Source: Laburnicola sp. R22_1
Taxonomy: Eukaryota > Ascomycota > Dothideomycetes > Pleosporales > Didymosphaeriaceae
Assembly: GCA_014281115.1 (NCBI GenBank)
Contig: JACONQ010000008.1
Span: 2,790,001 to 2,854,000, forward strand
DNA: 64,000 nucleotides
Direction of reading: 5' to 3'
The notes below the pieces were generated by a model that saw nothing but the letters and a program-made list of their open reading frames with translations, was not told the origin of the DNA and made no database searches. Positions 10,615 to 22,071 of this stretch are shown one piece after another; the first letter of the stretch is position 1, and every line of letters starts with the position of its first letter. Made by a program: the position numbers and the translations under genes.

Positions 10615-11795
10615 GGGTACGCATTTCGGATGAATTAGACATGGCACGGAAGAGTACGAGGTGGATAGCGAGCAGGCCAAGGTCAGCGGACGACGACCAA
10701 AAAGCGCGACTCTGGACCGAGTCGCGGGAACAGGCGGTCGCAGGCGTCTAGGGACAGGACTGAGGGAGGGTGGGAATCGCTTGTACTTGTATCACGCATT
10801 TCTGGGCGTACTCGTCTGTTATGTAGACAGTCCACGGGTGGAGGCAGACCATCTGAGTTTCGAAAGAGGAATTACGAAATATATCATATCATACATTCTC
10901 AACTCGTCCAAGCTCAGATGGTGGTGCGTATTATCCCATAGGTTTCTAGGATGTGCGTACGCAGCGGAATCTAGTTGTTTTCATGTATGCTTTGAGGTGC
11001 TGTTGAGGAGTGGTGGTGGTGGTGATTGTGGTGGCCTGATTAATGCGTGTGGTTTGTGTAGATGCCCAGGGGGGTGGTGGTGTTGTCAATGTTGTGTATA
11101 CCACAGTACCTATCATGCTTCTCACACACTCATCAACACACATTGGTAAGTCATCGCCATACTACACCGTACCACACCCAAGTATACCCGTGGACACAAC
11201 AAACTAACACTCCAACAAAATCCATAACTACCTACAAACACACACTCAACTCACACTGCACACCCTACTACTCCATCTATCTCACCAAATCGCACCCACG
11301 CACCTATACTTCCCTTCCTTTCCATTCCTCCCCTCCCCTCAAACGAATAACGTACAACCCACCCATCCCATGCAACGATCTCCATTCATAGAGGCCGGCA
11401 TCATACAGGCCACACAACTCCCTCTATCACCCAATTCCAATTCGTGACAGATGAATGCACCAACCAAATCGCCCCACCCACCCAAAAAAAAAAAGCTCCG
11501 TAGAGCCATATCAAAAATCAACGCCTCAAAAAGACAAATGGAATGGAATTGCCTTCCCACCAAAAAACATGTTGAAGATAGACTCAAAGAGAGAGAAACG
11601 AGGAGGTAGTAGGAGAAAGAGTTTTTGGGTTCAACTCGTTACAAAGGGACTCGAGAATGTACACGGCGGAGGTGTATAGAATGGAGGTAGGTGTATGATA
11701 GGAGGAGGCCATCTATGTGCTCTCCCTTTTCCTCAGACCCGCGCTTGGCGGCCAACTTCGATTATTTCATCAGTGTTTTGTGGATCAAGGAGACA
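10615..11795. other. convergent intergenic, nothing recognised
   Basis: This lies between the ends of yif1 and the cyclin gene. It is rich in CA/TC simple sequence around 11140-11350 and holds no supported gene. A run of ten or more A occurs near 11485. Confidence 0.5.
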
Positions 11796-13902
11796 TTATA
11801 GCACGCCCTCCCACATTCCTGGGCCTTCCCGTTGGAGAAAGACCTGGCTAGCTTCCGTTCCACAGCATGTTCGCTTCTTGCCAAAATCTCTCTGATACGG
11901 TACGCGACGCTCCGGTACGGTGACCTTAGGGGACTGCAGCCCCTTTGGCCCAACACCAGACAAAGGCGTCCGCTCTCCGGACAAGAGGAACGACTGAGCG
12001 ACCGAGCGATCGGGCAGCACCGTCGTCTGACCGCGAAGGAAAGACGTAGAGCGAGAACTGTGAAGCAAATGACGAACGTTCTGCTGTAGATCGACTGATG
12101 ACCGACCGCGCTTCCTGCTCGCCTTTGAAGCGGGCGTCGTGATGCTAGCGGGACTGTCAAACCTGACTGGCGTAGCCATCAAGTCGTCAATGTGGAAACT
12201 TTCCAGGTCTGGTGACGACATTGGCTCACTAGGGACAGATTCATACTGCTCCTTGCACTTCGATAGCGCCGGATACGGTAGCCTCGCGCTGCGGCAAGTC
12301 GCCAATCGGGCCAGCTTGGCCTGATTCGGCGCCAAACCCGCAGATGAGACTGACGAAATCGATGACGCACGTGAAGAACGGGAGTTGTCTGTAATCATAG
12401 ACTCTGGTGATGACGCGGAAGACGTAGTCGAGGGAGCAACAGACGGACGTCGGCTGGGGAAGTGGTAAGCCTCCAATCCAGTTCGGATGCTTGGTGTGTA
12501 TTGATCGACGCAACTGCGCGCGAGAGACGAGCTTTGCGCCTGTGCCATCGCAGAGCACATGGATGGACGCCTTGGCCCAAATGCCATAGCACCCGCTGCA
12601 GGAGTGTTTGAGACAGAGGACTGAGGCGTCAAAGTGGGCGTAGGCAGGGGGACCAAGCGAGGAAGGCATGGAGTAGGCGGCAGAAGGTCGGGCTTCGGTT
12701 CAAGAAAACGCGGAACCTTGTAGTGAGACGGAGTAGGCGTGCTCTCCTGTGAACCAGAACCGTCCGATGAAGGAGATCGAACATAATATGAACTCATCTG
12801 TGATGTCATCGTAGGTCGGACAGGAGTGATGGGTGTCTTCGGACCAATGTCGACGACGTCCAGGTCGGGTGTCAAGCATGGAATCACGGCCCCCCAGGTG
12901 TTGGGCAAGCAACCACCAGGAGACGGAGGCGGGTTCGACGGGGTATGACGTAGGACAATCTCCTGCCACTTCTCCCAGACGGGGTCAGTGATGTGCAGTT
13001 TCCAATTCACAGCCGCAAGGAAAGCCATCTCGTTGGTGTTGATCTCACACACTTTCAACCCAGAGATCTTGCTCCACGCTCGGGTAGAGTAGTTGCGATC
13101 CTGCAAGTACTTCGACGCAAGGATGAGAGCAGCAAGAAACATGCGGCGGCCGCATTGAAGAGCTCGAGTGGCCGCGACGTCCTCGGGCTGCTCCATAGTG
13201 AAGTCATGCTTGGGCACATGTGCCTTGATTAGAATCAAATAGTAAAGGGCAACCTGAAGCGTCGAGTAGCTCGTCCGAGAACGACGCAGCGTCTCTTGGA
13301 TGAAGGTGCGCAGAGGCAAAACACCACGACTGGTAGTAGCTTCGCACCGGCTAGCAGGGACAGATGTGGGCCATATGACCTCGACCATCTGAGTTGCAGA
13401 ATCTTGAAGTGGATTGAAATCAGTGGAAGGACCGGGTGGATGGGAGGCGGATATACTAACCAACAAGGCAGTCGACAAAGTTGACCTTGCGATCGCATTG
13501 TCGTACCAGCTGGGGAGGCTGTCGGCTGATGGTGGACGAGGACCGTCGAGGGTGCTGCCGCTGCTCCGCAGGAAGGGTGGCCTCCGTTCGCAGAGGCGGA
13601 AGGACCCTTTCTGGAGCGCTATCCCGGCATGCCGGCTGGTACGGCGGGTAGGTGCTGACTCTGCTGATCGGCGCTAGAGAAGCCAAGGACCCTGATGTTA
13701 TTGGTCGGGACCCAGAGCTCCACTCGGTTGCTTCCCAGCTCGAGGTAGAGTGTGCAGACAGCGATGTAGAGTTGGATATCTGGGACGCAGCATCCGAGAA
13801 GACTGAAGAAGTAGAAGATGATGCGGAAGAGGAAAGAGAAGGGGCGTATGGATGACTTCTCGGGAAAGCAGTGCCAAGGCATGGAGGATAAGTGTCGTTC
13901 AT
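11796..13902 (-). CDS. Pho85-type cyclin (PCL family)
   Basis: PCL cyclins activate the Pho85-type kinase in cell-cycle entry and nutrient control; the closest named type I recall is Pcl5. Exons (minus) are 13461-13902 and 11796-13402, 682 aa. The 58-bp intron (GTTAGT donor, CAAG acceptor) joins VDCLV to DSATQMVEVIWP in phase 1. The cyclin box runs over roughly residues 165-280: LRTFIQETLRRSRTSYSTLQ, ALYYLILIKAHVP, then RRMFLAALILASKYLQDRN, WSKISGL and EINTNEMAFLAAVNWKLHI. Both flanks are long, Ser/Pro-rich and probably disordered, with many S/T-P sites suited to phosphorylation and turnover. No other introns are needed. The long gene-free region upstream (about 3 kb) may hold an extended promoter or leader. 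Confidence 0.9.
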
Positions 13903-16900
13903 GGTGAAGGGGAAAGGTTACCTTTCAAACGACACCCTGTAAGCAAGATGGGTAATAAGGGGTGAGTGGAGATGATGCGCGCTATGATGTTACGTCTCGA
14001 AGTGCTGACCTCGCGGTAGACCTGGAGTCGGGTGCCAAAGCGTGATCAGATGGTCGTGGGGTGACCGAGGAAGGAACCGGTAGACGAACCGTACGAATGT
14101 GGCCCTACGTCTTGGTCGTGTGATTTTGGCGGAGATATCAGTTCAATCTCCTGTACGATCAAGAATTGTAGAAATGGTTGAAGGACTTGCGGGTGGTGCT
14201 TGTTCGAACAGCTGAGAGATGATCGGACGGGCTCCAAGCGCTCACCAGAGGATACTCCAGTAACCGTCAGCCACAGAAATCACTAAACAAGAGCCTGTTT
14301 GGGACCTGTCCGCAGTACACTCCGAAAGCAAGCTTTGGATAGCTGTTGCTATCGCGAAGCTCGAGTATCCGAAGGGGTGCGGAGGGTCTAGCAGGCGAAA
14401 CCTCCGATGGCGAAGGTCTTGTTTCCGAAAGCAGTAGCGAATTTCTGGGCGACAGTTACTGGAGTAGTATCGTTTACGGCGAGGTACATTGCGACTATTT
14501 CGTTCGATGTGCAAAGTGTTCTTTGTAGTGACGAGCGCAGCGCAGGTCACCAACCGGAAGCAGCTTCGTGTGTCGTCGAAAACGGGCGAGAGGGTGTCGT
14601 GGAGGGTATTGCGAGATTATTATTGTTTATTGGTGCATGTGAAGGCGCGAGAAGGATCGGAGGGAGATGTGAAGGCGGTGGTGGTGATGGTCGAGGGTGA
14701 AGTGGCGGTCGGTCGGCACTCGGCGCGGCTGGCGAGAGTGACAAGGCGGAGGGGGCGGTAGGGGTGGAGAAGGAAATGCAGGTACGGGCAGCGGATATAA
14801 AAGGCCCAGCGATGAAGGACTGACTGTGTCGGGCGGATGAGTCGTCGCAGGCACCAGAGCTGTGGCAAGGTGACAGGCGGCGTTTGTCCGCTGCGGGCTG
14901 AAGACAAAGGCTAGGCAAACGGGGAGCGGAGAGGGGCGGGAGGTTGGACTCGGAGGCGCGCAGTGTGAAGCCGCACACGCTCAGATGAGGCCGTGAGGCT
15001 CTTGCGGCAGGATTGAGGAGGCCATGGTGATGCGAGTATATGAGATGAACGACCCTGGCTGGGGGCGCGGGTCTATATCGACACCAGCTGTCCAGTCCAG
15101 CCCGAAGGCAGATGGCCCGTGCGCCTATGACTGTCCACACGGTGGCAATCGCTGCTTCTGCATGTGTGGTTCGCGCGCGCCCATGGCCACGCCGAGTCTT
15201 CACAAGTGCTGTCGACGGCGGCGAACAGCCACGGGCCAGGTGTTTGCTATTGTCTGCATTTGCCATCTGTCTGTCTGGCTCACGGCCGAGCTGTTGTGGC
15301 GCCTTTGCGGGCAGCGTCGTGCGGGTGCAGGCGCTGTTCGCTCGGTAGGCTGCAGCTGCAAAGTCGCAAGACCACCACTTGCGACACTGCCTCTTGTCCG
15401 GGGGCTCAGCAGCGAGCGAAACCGTCCCTGAAATTGAATGACGGAGCAAGCCAGGCTGGCCCATGGAGGCGTTCCATGCCTTGACGCTCGCTTTGTCCCA
15501 GGACTAGGTAGGCTAGGTAGCGATGGCGATGGCACTGCCTGCTGTCCGTTTTCCTTCTCCTCCTTTGCGCTGCGCTCTTCCCGCTAGCTTGCGTACACAC
15601 ACACACTGCCATCAGCAGTCGCCGTCCCCGCTGCGAGCCCCACAGCTGGCCCCGCGAAGCCAATCAGCTGCGCGCTTTTGCCTTTGTCACGCCGCTGTCC
15701 GACTGTTCGCATTGGCCGAGGCGATAGTCCTGAAAATGGCCCAATTTGCCATCTCTACCGTGCGCACACGCCCCCGAAGTGGTTATTTGGTCCCTCGCTC
15801 AGCACGAGCGCCTGCTTCAGCTCCGACCCCCAGGCCTGACAGCGGCATCGTGCGAGATGAAGCATCGCAAATGCCTCACGATGCCGCCGGCAGTTTGGAC
15901 GTGATGCGCTGCGAACAGCTGTCCAACGGTTGGGAGTGGCAACGCCGCAGCCAAAGCCGTCCACTTACTCCGCCTGTTGAGGAGGCGGTGGGTTCTTATG
16001 ACTCGCAGGCTTGGCTTGGCTCGGCAAGCCGCCGAACGCCCTCCCTACTCGTGCACCAAGTCACGATAGCAAAACGCGCGGGCGCCGAGACGAGCCCAAA
16101 GTGCTCGCGCTCTCTACCAGCAAGGCGCAAACCGCAGAAGCTCCTTTCGCTGCTCAAAAACCGCACAGTCTCGTCTCGTCTCGTCCACTCCACACGCTGA
16201 CCTCACGCGCGCGCTGCGGCCGCCGCCGTTCGCCTTCGCACCCCGACGTGCTCCGAGCAAGACAAAGCACTTAGCAGCCAGGCTGATGAGTCACTCGGCC
16301 TCCCCAAAGCCGCGCCAGTAGCCTAGCCCAGTCAGCCAACCAGCCAAGCAATTCCGTAGAGCCCCTCCACCGAGGCACTGACACTCAACACCGCAACGCG
16401 CCACGCCACGCCACCACTCGAAGAGAGAAAAAAGTCTGTTTCGCCGCCACCGCGCCCGCTTGGTTGACCAAGCAGATGGCTACCTTCGCCCCTTCGCGGC
16501 ACCGAGATCTGGTCTGCTGACACCGTGTGGTGTGGGCTGCTGGGGCGCGTGCGTGCAGGGAAGAAATGAGCGTCAAACAGTCATTCATTCGGTCATGTTG
16601 GAGTGCAAGCTCTGGTTGCTGCCTACCTACGTGTTGTGTTGGATAAACGCGACGTGTCAACACACACGGTGGGTGGTGGGGTGGGAACAAACAGACAGGG
16701 GGGAAGGAACAGTGCTCTATTTGGCCCGAGCATCAATCGGTCAATACTGTGTGTGGTAGGTCGGCATCAGCCCCGATGTCGTACCTATCATCTGCACGAC
16801 ACCTGTATGCCAATCCAGGAGCAACAGGGGGCATCACAGCCGCAAATACTGCACTGTCTCTTGTGTCATAATGTTCCAGAACACACAGCTAGCCTCGCTT

Positions 16901-16980
16901 TTATCAAATCCCATGACACGCTCGTAACACGCTCAAAACGCCATGATATTTCTATTAGCTTTCGGCTACATACCTATACC
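13903..16980. other. 3-kb stretch without a supported gene
   Basis: It is GC-rich, with several overlapping open frames on both strands (for example 14547-15464 minus and 15523-16200 plus). Their products are Ala/Arg/Ser/Pro-rich, unlike any family, and look like composition artefacts. A gene of unknown type or a long noncoding RNA cannot be excluded. The left part should be the cyclin promoter and the right end the 3' region of the SnoaL-like gene. Confidence 0.45.
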
Positions 16981-18206
16981 TCAAGAGTCCGACTTCTTCG
17001 GCAGCTCGACGTTAGGGTCGGTGTTGGATCCTTCCTGCTCAGCTGACGCGAGTTTATCATCATGGCCCACAAAGGGGCATCCGGCCGTCTCCATGAGCTT
17101 CTGCGCATCCGCAGCGACAGTTCGGTCAGGAAGGGTCGTGGTCTCGCTGTCAAGCGCAGCGTCGGGAGAGAGGCTCTTATCTACAGCCTCCTTCTTGACC
17201 ACGCCGTCCGGAGCGATCTGCCGGAACATGTCCATAGGGTCGAACCAGGTACGCACGCTCTGCAGTTGCAGCTTATCGTTGACGGTAGCAACCGTGACGC
17301 CTTGGATGTCGATCGCGCCACCGTGGGCCTTCGCTGTCACTTTCTCGCCCTTGCTATGGGGATAGTCAGCATGTGTATGGTGCAGTGCCGGGACAAGGAT
17401 TGTGGTAGGCTTGGGATTACACCCTAGGTGATTCACACCGGTATTGGTGACCTCAACGCGGATAGGATACCTAGGCAAAGAACCATGTCCCCGTACGGTG
17501 GTAGCGAAGAACTTACTTGTTGAAGCCCACATAGTCGTTCTTCATCACGCCCCAGTGCCGCCATCTGAACGATACCTGGGGCGGTCCGCTATACACTTCC
17601 AATACTTCCCACGCGAAGGTAGGCATCATCCTCTTGAAAGTCTTGTGGCTGCTAGCGAAGTCGGAGTACTCGGGCGAGTAGTACTCGTTTGGTGCGATGA
17701 TAGCATTGTACGTGCCCTCCTTCAGCATGTTGTAGGCATCTTGCGGTTCCGAACCGTTGATCGCGAACGAGTATTTCTCGGGGTCGATGGTACGCCAGTC
17801 GGAAAGGGTGGGCTTGAAGGAAGCTTCCACTTCCCAGTTTTTCACCAAGTTCTCGACAAGTTGCGGGAGGGAGAGAGCCTCGTGGTTCATGCTCTTGGCT
17901 AGTCTTACGTCAGTACTAGGTCCAACCATGCTAGTCATGGTACAACATCGACGATGTCACCGCCGCCACATCGCACAGAAGTGCCATGTCGAGCATCTGC
18001 CACGTCTCCGACAGGTAACATACAGACTGACTGTACGTAGAGATGGAAGAAAAGCTTGTCTTACTCTCGGCGAACACTTTCCTGGTCTTGGAGTAGTCCG
18101 GAGCCCGTCCATAACGCCAGTTCGCATCCTTATCCTTGAGCACCGCATCTGGATCGGTCACATAGTCAGGAAGCGCAGGCGGTGCTTGGGTATCGGCGGT
18201 GGCCAT
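16981..18206 (-). CDS. SnoaL-like (NTF2 fold) protein related to plant 'pathogen-related protein'
   Basis: Exons (minus) are 18065-18206, 17517-17898 and 16981-17353, 298 aa. The first intron (166 bp, GTAAGA/TAG) joins KVFAE to TKSMNHEALSL. The second (163 bp, GTAAGT/TAG) joins YVGFN to NKGEKV; an in-frame acceptor at 17471 would give a longer 337-aa form. Family landmarks are NWRYGRAPDY, LVENLVKNWEVE, WRTIDPEKY, GSYNA-like GTYNAIIAP, SSHKTFK and AWEVLEVYSGPP, then FRWRHWGVM, all in the order of the barley-type pathogen-related family. The function of that family is not established, and no enzyme activity should be assumed. ATG 18206 was chosen; the frame upstream has no ATG. The last 60 residues are acidic and poorly conserved. 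Confidence 0.8.
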
Positions 18207-20029
18207 TGTGGATCGAGGTTCGTGAGAGGATGAGAGGGAACGAGGCACAAGGTAAAGATAGAGTTAGGTTTTCTTTTTAGCCCCGCACCGGCCGGCGTGT
18301 GGTTATCAGTGGTGAGACTCGGTAAGAGGAACTGCAGGTGGTAGGTGGGTTATACAAGCTGCAAATGATAAAAGCAATTAATACCGATCATCTCGGATAG
18401 GAATGCGCCTGGCTTTTAAAGACGGATGGGAAGGAAGCTAGGGGACTCGGGAGCTATTGTTGAAACGAGCATAAAAACTTATAGTGACCCTGCAGGGGCC
18501 CAATTGATCCTAAGTTGCACATTGCCGACTAGTCTCTGACCCAGGAAGGTCCAATAACCACTTGAGGGTCCATCAGGTCCGTTATTGCATGACATATGAA
18601 TGCACCCTGTAGATGACAGCAGGAATCCTTGCTTGCTGCTGAATCGCGCTTTCCTGGGGTCTAATCCATCAATCAACATTTCGTATTACATTTCGTATTT
18701 GCCTCTGCTGGAATCCAACACAGAAATCCAACACAGACTTCAGTCGATTATGGCGCTGCGCGAGTGTTCGAATGTGAGCTTAGGCCCAGATCGTCGTGGT
18801 GCGGCGCGGGGCGAAAAGGGCCAAGGGCCGCGCCGTGTTAGCGCACGGCTCAGGCAGCCGAGGAGCGAGAACTTTGTCTGAGAATCATGTAGCCGTCGCT
18901 GGGAATTACCCGGTCAGCTTGTAAATAGTGAAGCTGCGAGTGGTCCACCTAGTGGACCGTACCTTGATCTGTCTTTAGCGAAACTTTAAGTTACGCACGA
19001 CAACGGCGTGCTGTGTCGTGCCGCTGCTCCGCATATTTCGCGCAGGCGATGGGCATCGTGATTGATTTTGACGACCATGTCAGCCTCCATGGTGGGAGTA
19101 GTGCGACAGGATTGACAAACTACACGCTGCGAAGTCAATGCAAGTAGCAAGTAAATGGTCTGAGAGCCCCGGTAGTGTGGTAACTTCTCTTGCGTTGACT
19201 CTTTGACGTTTTGAAAACCAGCATCCACTGACCTGCAGGTTGTAGGATCAGCCCCCCGGTCTTAACACAGTATTGCTTGTGTGTCTTACGGCTTATCGGC
19301 TACCCTTGCATGGACGGACTTCGTCCAAGAAGGGGGACTGAACTGATATCAAAACACAGCGGTTCGGTTGTGTGTCTCCACCGGTACTTGGAGCATCGTT
19401 GCCCCATGGTTCCTAATTCCCTGATCCTGACATTTCGTGGACCATTGGGCAGCCCCGAGTGCGACTATATATTTCAATTTTAGCACGTTGGGGCAGGCAA
19501 TAAGTACCCCCTCAATTTGGAACGACACAGGCTATCGGCATATCTGTTCCAGCCGCATCGATATCCATAAAGCAGCGAGTCTTCATCCGGGCTTTCTCTA
19601 ACTCCGATGAGGGTATAATCGTTACTGCGTTGTGTGGCTCCTCTCGAATACCTTGGTATACACGATGGCGCATGTCTAGGCGTTGGCTAGCGGGCTCGAC
19701 TTGAGAAGTGGTGAGCTATCATCAGAAGGAAGATAGAAGGCGGTGGAAGGAGGTACGCCGCGTCAATTGGGTAGCTGGTCTGTTGTCGTGCTAGCAATAT
19801 GACAGCAAAAGTACAACGGCATTCTAGCACGGATGTGCATGAGTCTGTGGAGGTTGTAGATGGAAGCGAGTCGAGGCCTTTGCGTCTGGAGATCGGCGTT
19901 GCACGTGCGCGCGTCCTCCCATGGTTGCCAAGGAAATGACGTAGTGTTTGTTCATTCCCTCAACGCGCCTCTCCAACCGCCATAGCTCTCACGAAAGCTG
20001 CACGGACAAAGACATTTACTCTCATCAAT
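18207..20029. other. intergenic, nothing recognised
   Basis: No frame with a recognisable product was found. Composition is mixed, with a GC-rich patch near 18775-18860. The right end is the promoter of the PIP-kinase-like gene. Confidence 0.5.
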
Positions 20030-21215
20030 ATGGGGAGGCGACAACGTCTCATCAGCACGTCGATTCTCCAGGCCATATTTCGCCCAAAGGCAGCCTACGG
20101 TACCGATGAACGCCCAGGTCTTCTCGCGCGCATTTTCGCGTTCTTCGCCATCTTCAACCTCACTCTTGCCCGGTATAGAGCAGCTCTTTTCCGGAGGCTA
20201 AGAAACGAGATATGGCAGATCGAAGAGGAGGAGTACAAAGAGTCGTTTCGGTCACCAAGCAGGAATAAGAGGACCGACCTCATAGCTATTGGAGATTTGG
20301 GCTATTCAGGCTCCGTACGCATACTACGTGAAGTAATTTTTCTGCTCCTACTAACTAGAATAGACCTTTTTCACGACACCAAACTCGAAGTTCCTCCTCA
20401 AGTCCCTCTCTCGCGCTTTCGAGCAGTCATTCTTCCGTCATCGACTACTAGATCCCTATGTCGAACACATGGAGCTCCACCCGGGCTCACTCCTTGTCCG
20501 TATCACCGATCTCCTATACTCGCCCGCACCGACTATTGGCGCTGTTCTGGGGACCGCACCTGGATATCACATCGTCATGGAGAATATATTGTACGGCAAG
20601 TCTCATTGCGCCAAGGCCGATCAAGATAGATGGGAAACATACGACCTCAAACCGAACGACTACTTCTACCCCGAGCGAGATGTAGCGGGTGGCAGACTTG
20701 CACCGGAGAGTGTGAAGGAACGCTTGATCGACGAATTTCCAGACAAGGTTCGCCTAACTATAGACGAGAAAGAGGATCTTGTCTCTCAGATATCGAGCGA
20801 TACGAAGATCTTACAGGACAACAATGCTGTCGATTACAGTCTGTTTCTTGTTCGATATCCCGCCTCTTTTGCTTCGGTAGACAATCACAAGATATCTGTC
20901 CCACCCGGAAAAGCTTCACCCTGGCGCACTGGGCTCGTTTCACGTGACGGACAGTGGGTCTACCGGGCTATTCTTCTAGACTTTTTCTGGGCAAAAGATG
21001 CACTTCAAGCAAAAGCAATGACCGGTCTGGTCAATACTTTCAACTTCCTAAAGTGGGGCAAGGACCACGGACCTATGAGCATCACGACGTCGAGCGATGA
21101 GTATCGGAGAAGGTTCCTACGCATGGTTGATGATATGATAGAAGTGCCGGACAGCAGTGGACAGGCTTCTGGACAGCTGCACAGCCCACCTCCAGATCTC
21201 ATCAGCGAGGCTTGA
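20030..21215 (+). CDS. phosphatidylinositol-phosphate kinase-like protein (PIPK fold)
   Basis: Exons are 20030-20314 and 20364-21215, 378 aa; the 49-bp intron has a GTACGC donor, a CTAAC branch site and a TAG acceptor in phase 0. Splicing creates the PIPK glycine loop GYSGSTFFTTPNSKFLLKSL (from residue 91). Downstream are a YHIVMENILYG segment equivalent to the kinase MxN-LF motif, DYSLFLVR equivalent to the catalytic DYSLL, and AILLDFFWAKD where the IID motif of classical enzymes would be. The protein is much shorter than classical Mss4-type PI4P 5-kinases and begins with a basic, partly hydrophobic leader. It belongs to a fungal lineage of small PIPK-like proteins; whether it phosphorylates PI4P is not known. 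One ATG fits the start. Confidence 0.8.
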
Positions 21216-22071
21216 GAAGACTGTGATGCGCCTGTCGACTTTTACATGGGTTATCAGTAAGGAGTTGGGCATTGGCATCAGTATATAGGGATACCCCAGG
21301 CTGTTTATTGCTTTTCACGATGACAACACGTAATTCCATCGATTTAACGGCTGTCCTCGCTCGTCAACTGGTTGTTCGTCTAAAAAGCTGATCACTAGCT
21401 ACGTGGCCCGGCAACTCCTCATTATCCCAAGTATAGCCTGTCCGTGTGATGATAAGAGTGGGCCATGACCTTGAAACGGGGCTCGTCAGTCACTAGTACG
21501 AGAGCCTGACTGCGAACAATCGCTAGCTTCGTGGTAGTTATACAAGAATAGAAGCCACGTCCACTCAGAACCACCGAGGCCCGATATGAAAAGTGACGAT
21601 GGTTGTGGCGCCGCGGAGGGAATGGGAATTGGGTTTTGTGCGCCCAGCTCTCCGTACGTGGCATCGGGAACCTCGCCCAGCTTCTCTGTCCAGACCAGAA
21701 TTTGTCTCTTAAGGCAACGTTTCACTGAGGCGGTGACGTCAACCCGCCACGATATGTCCGCGCTTGTCCGCATGGACTCACAAAACTGCCGCTTCCTTTA
21801 AATCGCACTGCGCGCTTCACTCTCTCAGAAAACACTTTCCCACTGTCGACGTTCCCACTCTACAAATTACCTCCGCATCTATTGATTCCATCACACCTGT
21901 ATGCCACCGCGCTCACTGCCGTCCACCACTACCCTCGCGCTATACCTCTTCGGCTGCCTGTAGCCCCGGTGAACTGCCATCGTCCAATCAGGCCATCCGT
22001 CCTACGTCAGTCAGCCCACCACCATCGCAACAACAAGTTTCGGTATCTAGCCTGCCGTCGCGCCCTCCAGG
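21216..22071. other. intergenic and leader of the 22072 gene
   Basis: No separate gene was recognised. The right third is pyrimidine-rich and is probably the 5' leader. Confidence 0.5.

Noticed and set aside
14547..15464. Open frame of 305 codons on the minus strand
   Set aside because: The product is Arg/Ser/Pro/Ala-rich without any family signature, the region is GC-rich on both strands, and several rival frames overlap it.
15523..16200. Open frame of 225 codons on the plus strand
   Set aside because: Same reasons; the composition looks like shadowed GC-rich noncoding DNA and no introns or domains fit.
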